DNA of 30,385 nt from a virus. How positions within the stretch are numbered: the stretch's first letter is position 1; each line of letters opens with the position of its first letter. Made by a program: the position numbers and the translations under genes. Location of the stretch: the IMG/VR virus record IMGVR_UViG_3300020462_000029, positions 1-30,385 of that record; one strand, given 5' to 3'. Positions 16,015-26,700 of this stretch are shown piece by piece. The notes under the pieces were generated by a model. It had not been told where the DNA came from and did not search any database. It saw only the letters and a list, made by a program, of their open reading frames with translations.

Positions 16015-19000
16015 TACTTCTGATTTAACTGACGGTGAAGTAGCTCTTAATATTGCTGATCGCAAATTATACGTAAATAACAACGGAGCAGTTGTTGAAG
16101 TAGCAAACCAGAAACCCAATACGGGTGAGGTTACTACTACGATGCTTGCCACGGGCATTACTAATGGTCCTGGTAATACTTACTACGTTGCAAAAAATGG
16201 TGCTGACACTACTACCTTAGCTAATGGTGGCGGTGGTGGACTGCACTGGGATACCGCATTCTTAACACTAAAAAAAGCACTTTTAACAGCAACTGCTGGT
16301 GATACAATTCTTATTGCACCAGGTACTTACGAAGAAGTATGTCCACTAACAATACCTGATGGTGTAGCCATTCGTGGAACAGATCAAAGAAATACAATAA
16401 TTCAAAACACTAACGCAACAAGAACAAATAATATATTCTTTATGGGTGGGGATACTCGCCTTTCTGATGTACAGTTACAGGGATGGAAGTTTCCAAACTA
16501 TGCAATTAAAGTTCTTAATGGAACAAACGCAGCTAGAATTCCTATAGTAGAGAGAGTTACTTTATATTCTACTGGAACTGTATCTGGAAGTGATCCATAT
16601 GGATATGACTCTGTTGGATCAGGTACTAAAGCAGGTGGTGGTGCATACTTAGACGCTGCTGATATTTCCTCTTCTTCTCCTAAGTTAGGTTTCTCATTCA
16701 ATGAATGTACTTTCATAGTACCAAACAGTCAAGGTATAGTTGCTACCAATGGTATGAGGGTAGAGGTAAGTAATTGTTATTTCTACTTTAATGCGACTGG
16801 TATAACTGCTATTGAGGGTTCAACTGGTACATATGGCACTGGTAAGACACGTGTAAAACTTAATGGTACATCTGGTACATTCTCTACATCTGAAATACTC
16901 TATCAGTTAGAAGATAGTTTCAAATCAGGTACATATTCTAGATCTGGAACCACAGTAACAGTCACTGCTACTGCACATGGTATGTTAACCGCTGATGTCA
17001 TCTATGCAGATGCTATCACTGGTGGTCTTACAGATGGATTTTATGCAATTACAAAAATTGATGATAACAGCTATTCATTTACTGATTCTGCATCTGGATC
17101 AAGCACAGGTAACGTAACTTATAAAAAAGCATCTGGATATGGAACCGTTTCAAGTAACGACGGTACATATGTTTATATTACAGGTAAAGGTACTGGATTA
17201 TTCTCAACAGGACTTCCAACTCCTATACCCCTTGTAGGTGTTGCTGATGCTCAATTAGATACAGCTCAGCAAAAATTTGGTTCTGCATCTCTATTATTAG
17301 ATGGTACTGGTGACTATGTTCAATTACCAACAACTGAAGACAATGGTTTAGGTACTACTAACTTTGCTATTGAATGTTGGATACGTCCTTCAAGTGTATC
17401 TGGCACACAACATATAATTGATTTCAGAAGTGCATCTGCTACAGATACTGCACCTAAGTTGTATTTGAGTGGAACCACTGTACACTTTGGTTCAGGTAAT
17501 ACATCTCATGCAAGTGGCGGTACTGTTTCTACAGGAACTTGGTATCACGTTGCTGTCTCCCGTTTTGGTGGAGTTACAAAATTATTCCTAGATGGTACTC
17601 AAATAGGTAGTAATTATACAGATACAAATGACTATGGTTCTACAAAACCAGTAATTATTGGTGCATCATATACTTCAGGACTAGAAGCATTTGCAGGTCA
17701 TATAGACGAAGTAAGAATAAGTAAAGCGGCTCATAGATATACAACAAACTTTACATCACCTACTTCAGAATTTACAACTGATTTATATACATCTACTCTC
17801 CTCCATTTCAATGGAGATGATGGTGCTACAACATACAGCAATGTAGGTAAAGGTATAAAAGATATTCGTTCAAGTGGTGGTGATTCTGCAACATCATTTG
17901 CTACTGTAGACTACACAGCTTTTGGTGCAGAAATTCATGTATCCGCATCTTCTAACATCTACGGTAATAAAGGTGTCGCTTCAAGTGGTAAAGGATGTAT
18001 TGTCAATCTGGTAGGTCATAGTTTTAGATATATTGGTTCTGGTAAAGATTTTACAAATGATCCATCATTAGCAACACAAGCAAATGAGGTAGAAGAAACT
18101 AACGATGGTAAAGTTTATTATGAATCAGTTGACCAAGAAGGTGACTATAGAGTAGGACCTGCGTTAACTGTAAACCAAAGAACAGGAACTGTTAACTTCC
18201 AATCTACTTCTACCACATCAGAAGCTGCAAGTATCACATTATCTGATGCTACAGGTACAACAAACATTTATCCTGCATATATTGAGACAGGTAATTTAAG
18301 ATTAGCTGGTAACTCTCTTAGTTCTACATCGGGTAATATTATTATTGACCCTGCATCTGCAACAGATATAGAATTAACTGGTGAGACAATTATCACCAAC
18401 AAAGTATATTATGACACTGCAAAAGTATTTGGACAGATAGGTAATAACAATACCTCTGTAGCATACGAGTTATCAAATATTGAAATTCAGTCATTAAGTT
18501 CAGCTGGATTAAACAACTATTCAAACATTACTCTAAAGCAAACTGAACTAACAACTCTTACAGTCAGTACTGAAGGTAACGGTTATCCAGGTGGATCTTT
18601 TAATGCAAACGTTACTAGTGAACCATTTGATCCAGCTACTGCAACTGCAACCTTAGAAACTGAAGGTCAAATAAAAACTGTAACTATAACCAATCCTGGT
18701 TCTGGATTTACACTTGATCCTGCAATTACTCTTAGTTCTGCTGCTAATAATAGTGGTAATGATCCCACATTTACTGTAACAAGAGCAACAGGAGGTAAAG
18801 TAGTAGCCACCACAATTCAAGTTGGAGGTACTGCATATACTGCAGGAGCAGCTACAGTAGACGCACCTTCTGAGAATTCATTTGGAACAACCGCTATTTC
18901 TGGAAATGCAATTCAAATTGGAGGTATTCCTTTTGCGGTAAACGATAGGGTTGTTTATGACAATGATGGTGGATCTGAAAATATTGGATTAACAAATGGA

Positions 19001-22000
19001 ACCACTTACTATGTTATAGAGGTAACACAAAACCCTTCTACAGTAAAACTTGCTACATCACAAGGTGGATCAGCATTAACTCTTACAGCTGGAACTAGCG
19101 AAACTCATAAACTTAAAGGTGTTCAGGCAATTATAACAGCAGCTGTTGATGGAACAGGATCAGTTACTGGATTTACTATCACTGAAGCTGGAACTGGATA
19201 TGCAACAGCACCAAGCATAACACCAGCTGGTGGTGGAAATTCATTTGTTGGTTCAAGTACTATTGGTAGTGGTGTGGTTGAAATTGCTGCATCAGGTGGT
19301 GGTAAATGGACATCAGCACCTACAGTTACTATTACTAGAGATACTACTGACGCTGCATATGCTGTCAATGGTTCAGGTACATCTACTCTAGGATATATTG
19401 TTGCTTCTATTACCATGGGTAACAATGGTGGTAGAGGATACGTTAAGTTACCTCAAATTACTTTCACTGGTGGAACTCCTGATGTTGATGCATCTGGAAC
19501 TGCAGTTCTCAATGAATCTACTGGTGTATTGACTGGTATAACATTAGACAACGGTGGTGAGAAATATTCAACAGCTCCAACTGTAACAATAGAAGGTGGT
19601 TCTGGTAGTGATGGAGCTATTGGATTAAGTATACAATCATTAGATGGAACTATATCAAACGCAGGTAGTGGATATTCACCAGGCACATATGTTGGAAAAA
19701 ACTTTACTGGGGGAAGTGCTAGTGTAACTGCAACTGCAGACTTTACTGTTATAGGTTTAGGTGGAGCTATCACTGCAGGTTCTGGATATTTTGATGGATC
19801 TTATACTGGTACACTTGTCAGAAACCAACCTACTGCAACCTATACAGTTACTGTTGCAGCTAGAATTAGAGTTGAGGCAGATGTTAATACCGTTACTGGA
19901 ACGTTTAACATTGGTGATACTGTAACTGGTGCGGGTGGTGCAAATGGTGTTCTCACTGGTGTCAATATAGAAAGTACTAATTACAATATTGCTCATTTAT
20001 ATTTTGCTACTGTAACTAGCGGACCTTTTGCGGATGGAGAAGCAGTCACAAGTAGTAGTGGTGGTGGTGCAACTCTACAAGCAACTGGTGCACAAAGCAG
20101 CGTTAACAGATTTTTAATCGGTGGAGTTGAGACTCCAACTATTGCACTTACAAGAGGTAATACTTATAAGTTTGATCAATCAGATGCAACAAACGCATCT
20201 CATGTATTCACATTGCTCAATGTCCCACAGAATAACCAAGGTGGAAATGATATAGAGTTTACTGCAATTGGTACTGCAGGTTCAGCTGGAGCATACACTG
20301 AAGTTATCGTTAAAACATTTGCTGATGAAGCAGGATATGATTATGCTTGTGTAGCTCATGGCATTACAATGGGACGCATTGGTGGTATAACAGCATCTGC
20401 TGGTGCTGCAGGCACACATGGACACGGTGCCACTGCTGATGTTACAGTTGCTGGTGGTGCTGTAACTGCATTTACTTTAGTAAACCAAGGAAGTGACTAC
20501 GCTACTGGAATGGTCATGACTGTGGACATGTTCCAGATTGGTGATCAAGGTGGTGGTACTTTTGCAGGTTCTGGGTTCTTATATACAATTAATAGTAATT
20601 CCACTGGAATATCAAGTGTTACTAACATCTCATTAACTGGTACTGGATATCAGGCAGGTAACTCTCTTAGTGTTGCTGACTCTGATGTTGGTGGTGGAGG
20701 TGGTAGTAGTTTTGCTTTCAACGTAACCAAGGCTGGTTTCCTTAAAGAAGTTACAGTATCTAATGCAGGTAGAAACTTTAAGGTGGGGGATACTATTAGT
20801 GTACCTACTACAGTTGTTGATAACGGTGGTGGAACTGATTTTGTAATAAACGTTGGAACAGTTACTGAGAAAGATGTAACTAAACTAAAATATGATGGAT
20901 CACTTACTTCTGAGAACTGGTCATTCAGTAAGGAAGGAAATCTTACAATCAATCAGAATAAGTTCCTTGTTAACGCAACCTCTGGTAATACAACTATTGG
21001 TGGAACTGGTACACTTAACGTTGGTGGTAATACAGTTATTGGTGGAACCTTAAATGTAGTTGGTAATGCTACATTCCCAAATAACATTGTTGCTACTGGA
21101 TCAGATAATGATATTGATAATGCCAACATAAAGTTGCAGGATGGAACTGCACTTCTTCCTACACTATCTCTACAGAATAGTTCTACAACTGGTTTCTATA
21201 GACATAGTGCAGACAATATTGGTATTACTGTTGCAGGTACTGCAATTGGTACAATCGGTACATTTGGTGTTGATGTCAATAAACTACAGGTAGATGCTAC
21301 TGGAGCAAATGCTAACCCATTCTTCAAGGTAGATTCATCTACTACTAAAGTAGAGATTGGTACACAGGCTGCTAAGATCAGTATTGATAATACAAATACT
21401 ATCGGAACTGATGGTACAGATTTAAACGTTCCACTTAACTTTGATACCAAAGGACAAGGAAACTTTACCTTCAAGGGTGGTGCTTCGGTAAACTTTGAAA
21501 TCACTGATGGAACATCTAATATAGTAGATATTAACACTGAGACAGGTGTTTCTACATTCTCAGGTAATCTTGATGCTGGCATTTTACGTATTGCTGACAA
21601 TGTAATTAAGAATAATAGTACTTCTGGTACAAGATCATTTGGTCAAATTTTAGGAGTAACAGTTACTGGATCTGGAACTGGATATACAGACGGAACTTAT
21701 ACTGCATCTGCTACAACCTCTAGTGGATTAGGTACTGGATGTACACTTACAGTTACTGTTGCTAGTGGAGACTTCTCTGCTGTTACCATCGTAGCCCAAG
21801 GTCAAAATTATAAAGTAGGAGATACAATTGACATCACTGCAGCTGGCGGTGGGTCTGGCAGAACAATTACAGTTAATGATATAGATGGTCTTGGTGTTTC
21901 TATAGAACCAAGTACAGGATATGATATCCTATGCCAAAGCACTGGATCGTTAGTTGTACCTTCAGGTACTACAAACCAACGTCCTAATGTTTTAGATCGT

Positions 22001-23164
22001 TTACCAGGTGCAATTAGATATAACACAACACAGTTACAGTTTGAAGGATTTAACGGAACTGACTTTGTTTCTCTTGGTGGAGTACGTGACGTTGACCAAG
22101 ATACTTACATATTAACTGAAGCATCACCTGGTTCCGACGAAGATACATTTGAGTTCTTTGCACAAGGTACTAACTGCCTAGCGATTGATAAAGACAAAAT
22201 GATCGTTAGGACATCAAAATTAATTGAAGTTCCTGGCACTCTTGTTTTAAATGGTACTTCTACTGTAGATCCATTAGACACTCAACTTGGTGGAAGTTCT
22301 ATATTCAAGATAACAGCTAGAAAAGATATAGAAGTTACTGGTGGATTAAGATTAAGAGCTGTTCCTATTCAGGGTAGTGTTGCTACTATTGGTACAGTAA
22401 CATCAGTTGCTGGTAATTACGGAACTGCAACATATACTGCAGTAGACTCCTCAGGAGGTTTAGAAGGTATTGGAGCAACATTTACAGTTGTAAGTAATCT
22501 TGGAAATATAGTATCGGTAACTCCAGTTGCAGGAGGTAGTGGATTTGAAATAGGTGAAGTAATTAAAATTACTGGTAACTTGATTGGTGGTTCAACACCT
22601 GCTCATGATATCACTTTCCCAGTTGCTAGTATCGGAAATCTTGTACCTGCATTTACTCGTGCAGATGTTCTAAACCAAGATTATGTTACTCAATTAGATA
22701 GCAAACAATTTATATCTCTAGATGGTAATGCAGCTCAGGCCGCATGGAAGATTAATAGAGGATGGAATGGTGGTACAAATAATTACCTAACAGTATTTGA
22801 CTCCACTGCAACATTCATGGAGTTAGATTCTACCAGAGTAGAAGGTGGTCAACTAACCTCATACACTACAACTGCTACTATTGTACAATTTGATAAGACA
22901 GCATATAAAGGTGCTAAGACATTAATTACTATTGAGAGTAATGATGGTAAGGTACACATGTTAGAAGTTACATCTATATGTGGAGCTTCAGGTACAGTAG
23001 CACATGCCACCATCACTAACTCTATCACCTCAGATAATGATTTGATGGATGCTACAATTGGGGTAGTTGGTAACAACGTTAACATTTCATTAGCGAAGTC
23101 ATCAGCAGCCACATCTTCCACAACTTTCACTGGTAGGTTCACAACTACCAAAGTCAAGGTATAA
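15953..23164 (+). CDS. Giant mosaic tail fibre (Mtd-type N-terminus, LamG-like and cupredoxin-like domains)
   Basis: 2403 residues. Domains by sequence pattern: residues 7-52, an IKLKRSTT...LTDGEVALNIADRKLYVNN domain as at the N-terminus of Mtd-type fibres; about 75-300, a right-handed beta-helix of pectin-lyase type (TYYVAKNG...LKKAL...GDTILIAPGTYEE...GVAIRG); about 431-630, a LamG/concanavalin-A-like lectin domain (SLLLDGTGDYVQLP, FAIECWIRP, WYHVAVSR, LFLDGTQIG, GHIDEVRISK); about 860-1640, GSGY repeats; 1386-1480, a cupredoxin-like domain; about 1670-1880, fibre repeats (LNVGGNTVIGGTLNVVG); about 2240-2403, a C-terminal region with AFTRADVLNQDYVTQLD and GKVHMLEVTSICG. The carbohydrate-binding type of domain points to host surface recognition. 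The start fits because the N-terminal domain begins immediately. The stop lies inside the next late promoter. Confidence 0.88.
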   Translation: MAAESTRIKLKRSTTASVVPSTSDLTDGEVALNIADRKLYVNNNGAVVEVANQKPNTGEVTTTMLATGITNGPGNTYYVAKNGADTTTLANGGGGGLHWDTAFLTLKKALLTATAGDTILIAPGTYEEVCPLTIPDGVAIRGTDQRNTIIQNTNATRTNNIFFMGGDTRLSDVQLQGWKFPNYAIKVLNGTNAARIPIVERVTLYSTGTVSGSDPYGYDSVGSGTKAGGGAYLDAADISSSSPKLGFSFNECTFIVPNSQGIVATNGMRVEVSNCYFYFNATGITAIEGSTGTYGTGKTRVKLNGTSGTFSTSEILYQLEDSFKSGTYSRSGTTVTVTATAHGMLTADVIYADAITGGLTDGFYAITKIDDNSYSFTDSASGSSTGNVTYKKASGYGTVSSNDGTYVYITGKGTGLFSTGLPTPIPLVGVADAQLDTAQQKFGSASLLLDGTGDYVQLPTTEDNGLGTTNFAIECWIRPSSVSGTQHIIDFRSASATDTAPKLYLSGTTVHFGSGNTSHASGGTVSTGTWYHVAVSRFGGVTKLFLDGTQIGSNYTDTNDYGSTKPVIIGASYTSGLEAFAGHIDEVRISKAAHRYTTNFTSPTSEFTTDLYTSTLLHFNGDDGATTYSNVGKGIKDIRSSGGDSATSFATVDYTAFGAEIHVSASSNIYGNKGVASSGKGCIVNLVGHSFRYIGSGKDFTNDPSLATQANEVEETNDGKVYYESVDQEGDYRVGPALTVNQRTGTVNFQSTSTTSEAASITLSDATGTTNIYPAYIETGNLRLAGNSLSSTSGNIIIDPASATDIELTGETIITNKVYYDTAKVFGQIGNNNTSVAYELSNIEIQSLSSAGLNNYSNITLKQTELTTLTVSTEGNGYPGGSFNANVTSEPFDPATATATLETEGQIKTVTITNPGSGFTLDPAITLSSAANNSGNDPTFTVTRATGGKVVATTIQVGGTAYTAGAATVDAPSENSFGTTAISGNAIQIGGIPFAVNDRVVYDNDGGSENIGLTNGTTYYVIEVTQNPSTVKLATSQGGSALTLTAGTSETHKLKGVQAIITAAVDGTGSVTGFTITEAGTGYATAPSITPAGGGNSFVGSSTIGSGVVEIAASGGGKWTSAPTVTITRDTTDAAYAVNGSGTSTLGYIVASITMGNNGGRGYVKLPQITFTGGTPDVDASGTAVLNESTGVLTGITLDNGGEKYSTAPTVTIEGGSGSDGAIGLSIQSLDGTISNAGSGYSPGTYVGKNFTGGSASVTATADFTVIGLGGAITAGSGYFDGSYTGTLVRNQPTATYTVTVAARIRVEADVNTVTGTFNIGDTVTGAGGANGVLTGVNIESTNYNIAHLYFATVTSGPFADGEAVTSSSGGGATLQATGAQSSVNRFLIGGVETPTIALTRGNTYKFDQSDATNASHVFTLLNVPQNNQGGNDIEFTAIGTAGSAGAYTEVIVKTFADEAGYDYACVAHGITMGRIGGITASAGAAGTHGHGATADVTVAGGAVTAFTLVNQGSDYATGMVMTVDMFQIGDQGGGTFAGSGFLYTINSNSTGISSVTNISLTGTGYQAGNSLSVADSDVGGGGGSSFAFNVTKAGFLKEVTVSNAGRNFKVGDTISVPTTVVDNGGGTDFVINVGTVTEKDVTKLKYDGSLTSENWSFSKEGNLTINQNKFLVNATSGNTTIGGTGTLNVGGNTVIGGTLNVVGNATFPNNIVATGSDNDIDNANIKLQDGTALLPTLSLQNSSTTGFYRHSADNIGITVAGTAIGTIGTFGVDVNKLQVDATGANANPFFKVDSSTTKVEIGTQAAKISIDNTNTIGTDGTDLNVPLNFDTKGQGNFTFKGGASVNFEITDGTSNIVDINTETGVSTFSGNLDAGILRIADNVIKNNSTSGTRSFGQILGVTVTGSGTGYTDGTYTASATTSSGLGTGCTLTVTVASGDFSAVTIVAQGQNYKVGDTIDITAAGGGSGRTITVNDIDGLGVSIEPSTGYDILCQSTGSLVVPSGTTNQRPNVLDRLPGAIRYNTTQLQFEGFNGTDFVSLGGVRDVDQDTYILTEASPGSDEDTFEFFAQGTNCLAIDKDKMIVRTSKLIEVPGTLVLNGTSTVDPLDTQLGGSSIFKITARKDIEVTGGLRLRAVPIQGSVATIGTVTSVAGNYGTATYTAVDSSGGLEGIGATFTVVSNLGNIVSVTPVAGGSGFEIGEVIKITGNLIGGSTPAHDITFPVASIGNLVPAFTRADVLNQDYVTQLDSKQFISLDGNAAQAAWKINRGWNGGTNNYLTVFDSTATFMELDSTRVEGGQLTSYTTTATIVQFDKTAYKGAKTLITIESNDGKVHMLEVTSICGASGTVAHATITNSITSDNDLMDATIGVVGNNVNISLAKSSAATSSTTFTGRFTTTKVKV
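18540..20870 (+). repeat. GSGY beta-repeat array in the giant fibre
   Basis: About ten or more degenerate units of pattern [LV]-x-x-[VI]-T-[IV]-x-x-x-G-[ST]-G-Y-x-x-x-P-x-[VI]-x-[IL], some with GxG[FN]. Clear examples: TITEAGTGYATAPSITP, NAGSGYSPGTYVG, TAGSGYFDGSY and LTGTGYQAGNSL. The array is interrupted by the cupredoxin-like domain. The same unit recurs later in this gene (about 21650 and 22540), in gp8 and in the gene ending at 5057. Confidence 0.75.
20108..20390 (+). other. Cupredoxin-like domain within the giant fibre
   Basis: Residues 1386-1480 of the 2403-residue protein. TIALTRGNTYKFDQSD, a His at 1417 in NASHVF, then GSAGAYTEVIV and YDYACVAHGITMG fit a plastocyanin-type Greek-key domain. 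Possible type-1 copper ligands His1417, Cys1466, His1469 and Met1473 are present, but the His-to-Met gap is one residue shorter than in plastocyanin. Copper binding is unproven and the domain may be only structural. Confidence 0.65.
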
Positions 23165-23167
23165 ATA
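23160..23167 (+). promoter_or_regulatory. T4-type late promoter TATAAATA
   Basis: An exact TATAAATA overlaps the TAA stop of the giant fibre gene (23162-23164) and ends 22 bases before the ATG at 23189. A TGAGGT ribosome binding site (23172-23177) lies 11 bases before that ATG. The layout copies that at 5053. Confidence 0.75.
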
Positions 23168-23188
23168 AACCTGAGGTAATATAACGTC

Positions 23189-23722
23189 ATGCCAACAAAG
23201 AATTTTTCATCAGTCGGAGGATACTCAGTAGGTGCTAAAGAAGTTCTTAACACAAGTTTAGAACTAAAGAACATCTCTGCTATTCATATGACCAGTGATA
23301 ATTTCACTGATGCATCACATGACAAGTATATCGTCAAAAGAGTAACAGATAGTGCTAATAACACATTACAGTTAACTCTTGATGGTGCTACTGCCATAGC
23401 AGGTAACAGTGCAGCATTAGCTGCAAACACAGTTGCTTTTGTAAAGGCAAGGGTATTTGGACAAGATACAGCAAATAACATTTATGTTTATGCAAGTGTA
23501 TATGATCTTATAGTATCAACCACAGCTGGAGGAGTTCCTACAGTAGCAGCAGTATATGAAAACATTATTAGAAATAATCCACCTGGCCAAGAACTTTGGA
23601 GTGTAACTCCAGATGCCTTCCAGATTGGAAATGCTCCATATTTCACTTTTGAAGTTAAATCTGTAACAACCAGTTCCACAGTTAAGTGGATTGGTATCTT
23701 AGACATTACACTCGTATCGTAA
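23189..23722 (+). CDS. Beta-rich virion structural protein of unknown function
   Basis: 177 residues, no signal or membrane segment, predominantly short beta strands. Recognisable stretches are ISAIHMTSDNFTDASHDKYI, LQLTLDGATAI, NTVAFVKARVFGQD, YVYASVYDLIVST, PPGQELWSVTPDAFQ and VKWIGILDITLV. The strand pattern suggests a compact beta-sandwich or jelly-roll domain, perhaps a fibre tip or collar subunit. I do not recognise a named family. It has its own late promoter and lies between two giant fibre-type genes; its stop is 10 bases before the next ATG, with AAGGA between. Confidence 0.75.
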   Translation: MPTKNFSSVGGYSVGAKEVLNTSLELKNISAIHMTSDNFTDASHDKYIVKRVTDSANNTLQLTLDGATAIAGNSAALAANTVAFVKARVFGQDTANNIYVYASVYDLIVSTTAGGVPTVAAVYENIIRNNPPGQELWSVTPDAFQIGNAPYFTFEVKSVTTSSTVKWIGILDITLVS

Positions 23723-23732
23723 GGATTGTTAA

Positions 23733-26700
23733 ATGAGTCTCAAGTTTAATTCTGATCAACAGAGAATTGAAGCTTCTGGTGTAAAGGCAACAGGAAACTG
23801 GACAAATGCCACATACAGCAGAACAGCCGCAGGTGTTGTAAACATCGTGACGGTTGCCCATGGAATTATAGGCAGCGAAAAATTATATCTTGATTTCACT
23901 TCAGGCGGTGAGGTAGATGGCACATATACAGTATCAAAAGTAGATGATGATAATTTAACTTTTACAAGCACTAATTTAGGAGCAATTGCTGCAGGTAATA
24001 CAGTTTCATATAAGAGAGTACGTTCGTTAAGTATACAGGGTGATGAGAGTGTAGAATTTTCTATTGGTGCAGGTAATAATGAGAAAGATGCTTTATTCCT
24101 TAACCAAAACGCACAGAATAACGTTCGTATAGGTGTCAATACTACCGATCCCCAGTATGAGCTAGACGTTGAGGGACAGATTAGAACAACTCGTTCTATC
24201 ATTTCTGATACTGCACAGGTTGTTAACTTAGATATTCAGACAATTATAAACCCTGCACTGGCTCTTCGTGCACCAAACTTAATAAACTATGAAGATACAG
24301 ATGTAACTAGTCCTACTTTTGGAACTACATTCTATCCTACTGCTGACACTCCTCCTATAACTGATCAGTCTAGAAGGGTTGCTACTACTGACTTTGTATA
24401 TAAAGTTGCTACTAATGACACTGGTGGTCGTGTTTATGTATCTGCAACCATTGGTTCAGATCTAAATGATGGTCGTTCAGCTGCAAGACCAGTTCAAACA
24501 GTTAAGAAAGCAGCACAAATTGCTTACGGATTACAGAAAGCAGTTCCAGATGCTAGTGATGAATATGTTTCACTTATTGTATCTGGTGGTGAGTATCTAG
24601 AAGATAACCCAATCTCACTCCCTAGGAACTGTTCACTAATTGGTGACAACCTACGTCGTGTGGTTATAAGACCTGCGAACCAAGATCGCCACATGATCAA
24701 AGCGTCTAACGAAACATACATCTTTGGTGTTGTGTTCAGAGACGCACTACAAAACTCATCAGACCCACAAAGTTCAGTAATTCATACTTGGAAGTATGCC
24801 TTTGTGTTTGATGACAAACAAAGATTATACTACGAACCAGAGCTCAAGCAAATACCTGCAGTTCCTGGTGACAAGTTCCGTGGTGATAACATATTCAGTA
24901 TTACTTTTACTAACCACACAGGTAATAACACAACTCTAGAAGTTGGAGACTTTGTACAAGGTGGATCATCTGGTACACTTGGTACAATTCAGACTGTTAC
25001 ATTTACAGGTCCTGTAGCATCACCATACTCAACTGGTAGTGTAACGATATTAATTACATCAGGTGTTAACGACGTATTCCAAGACGCTGAAAAAGTATTC
25101 TATGATGATGTTGCAGCAAATATTATTACTGACATTAATAATGCAGGTGTATCAAATAGATTTGACGTTGCTGATGCTGAATCATTAAGACCAGAATTAG
25201 AAACAATCTCTAACCAGATCTATCAGCACACAATTAATTCTGAAAGAGAGACAATTGCTTTTTCTGCTGATGCTACTAAAGTTAATACAACTACAGATAG
25301 AATTACAATTACTGGTCACACCATAAAAACTGGTGATCAACTATACTATCAGAAAGATGAAAACACTGCTGCTCTAGGCGGTTTAATCGACAGTACAGCG
25401 TACTATGCAAGGTTTGTCGATGCCAATACAATTGAACTATATGACACTTGGGCAAACGCTAATGCAACCGTTACGGTTACCACAGGTAGAAAAGATATAA
25501 CAGCTGTATCTCCAGACGATAAACTTCATCTGTTTACTACTGGTAAGATAATGCCAGAGAGTAACAATATCTTTATTGATACTCATGGATTCCAAACTGG
25601 AGATGGTGTAATATATCGCTCAGGTAAAATGGGTGATGTAACTGGTCTTACTAATGGTACTACTTACTATGTCTATGTTGAGAATGTTAACTGGATAAGA
25701 CTTGCTGCGTCTGCTGCTAATGCAACTCAAAAAACTGCAGCTGGCCTTGATGATCCAATCACTCTTCCTATAACTGGAACTGGTTTAGGATATCAAAGAT
25801 TTGATCTTGCAACTAAGTTGCTATCAGTTACAACTATTGATACTTCGCTCGCTACTCAAGCAACCTATAATGGTCCTATTATCAATACTGCATCTAATAA
25901 TTATCATGACTATGAAGTAGGTCAAGAAGTTATTCTTTATGGTTTCCAAAGTTCTGCTATTAACTTTGGTGCTAGTACTAATGTATCATGGTCTTTAGCT
26001 AGTGGTAAAGTTACGGTTACTGTAAGTAGTGTAGATAATAGTTTAACTACTGCACTGTTCGGTAATTATCAAACTCTTGGGCAATGTGGAATTAAGTTTA
26101 ACTTTAGTGGATCTGGATCGGAAGCATTAAGTAAAACATACTTAATTGGTGAATTTACCAATGGTTCTGGAGCTCCTACTCTACCTAGTAACACTGCACT
26201 AGGTATGGGTTATGCAAGATATAATAGTTCTAACACTACTATTACTTTTGTACTTAAAGTAGCAGATATTCAATCTACAACAAATACTGCAACTGCAACA
26301 GGATCAACTGTTAGTATCTTAGATAATACTTCAGATTTAAATGGACGTAAGTACATTACACATCGTATTGAACGTGCTGATGGTTACTCTACTCAGTTTG
26401 TTGTTAGAGGTGAGTTTAGTAATGTTGGTGCTTCTATAAACCCAACTGGTGACCAATCAGTCATTGCATCTAATAACTATGTTCTAGCTTCCTTAAGGAA
26501 CTCTCCTTATGGATTTACCAAGATATCTCAGACAGATAGATTTAGAGATGGTGCAGAATCTATTAGAGCAAACCAAGAATTTATTGCACAAGAAGCATAT
26601 GGTTATGTTAAGTCATACCATGAAAAATCTTCTACTAGTGGAAGTAGTTTAGTAATAGGACCTACTACATTCAGTAGTTTAGGTATGAGGATGTCTAGTC

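Noticed and set aside
15953-16110. Diversity-generating retroelement, suggested by the Mtd-type N-terminal domain
   Set aside because: No reverse transcriptase, template repeat or C-type lectin variable region is visible; this N-terminal domain is common in ordinary fibres.
20108-20390. Photosynthetic plastocyanin as a host-derived metabolic gene
   Set aside because: The domain is internal to a 2403-residue fibre, has no signal peptide of its own, and has altered ligand spacing.
24283-24300. Possible stop codons in the last giant gene, e.g. TAA in 'cttaataaactatgaag'
   Set aside because: In frame this reads TTA ATA AAC TAT GAA, so the frame stays open.
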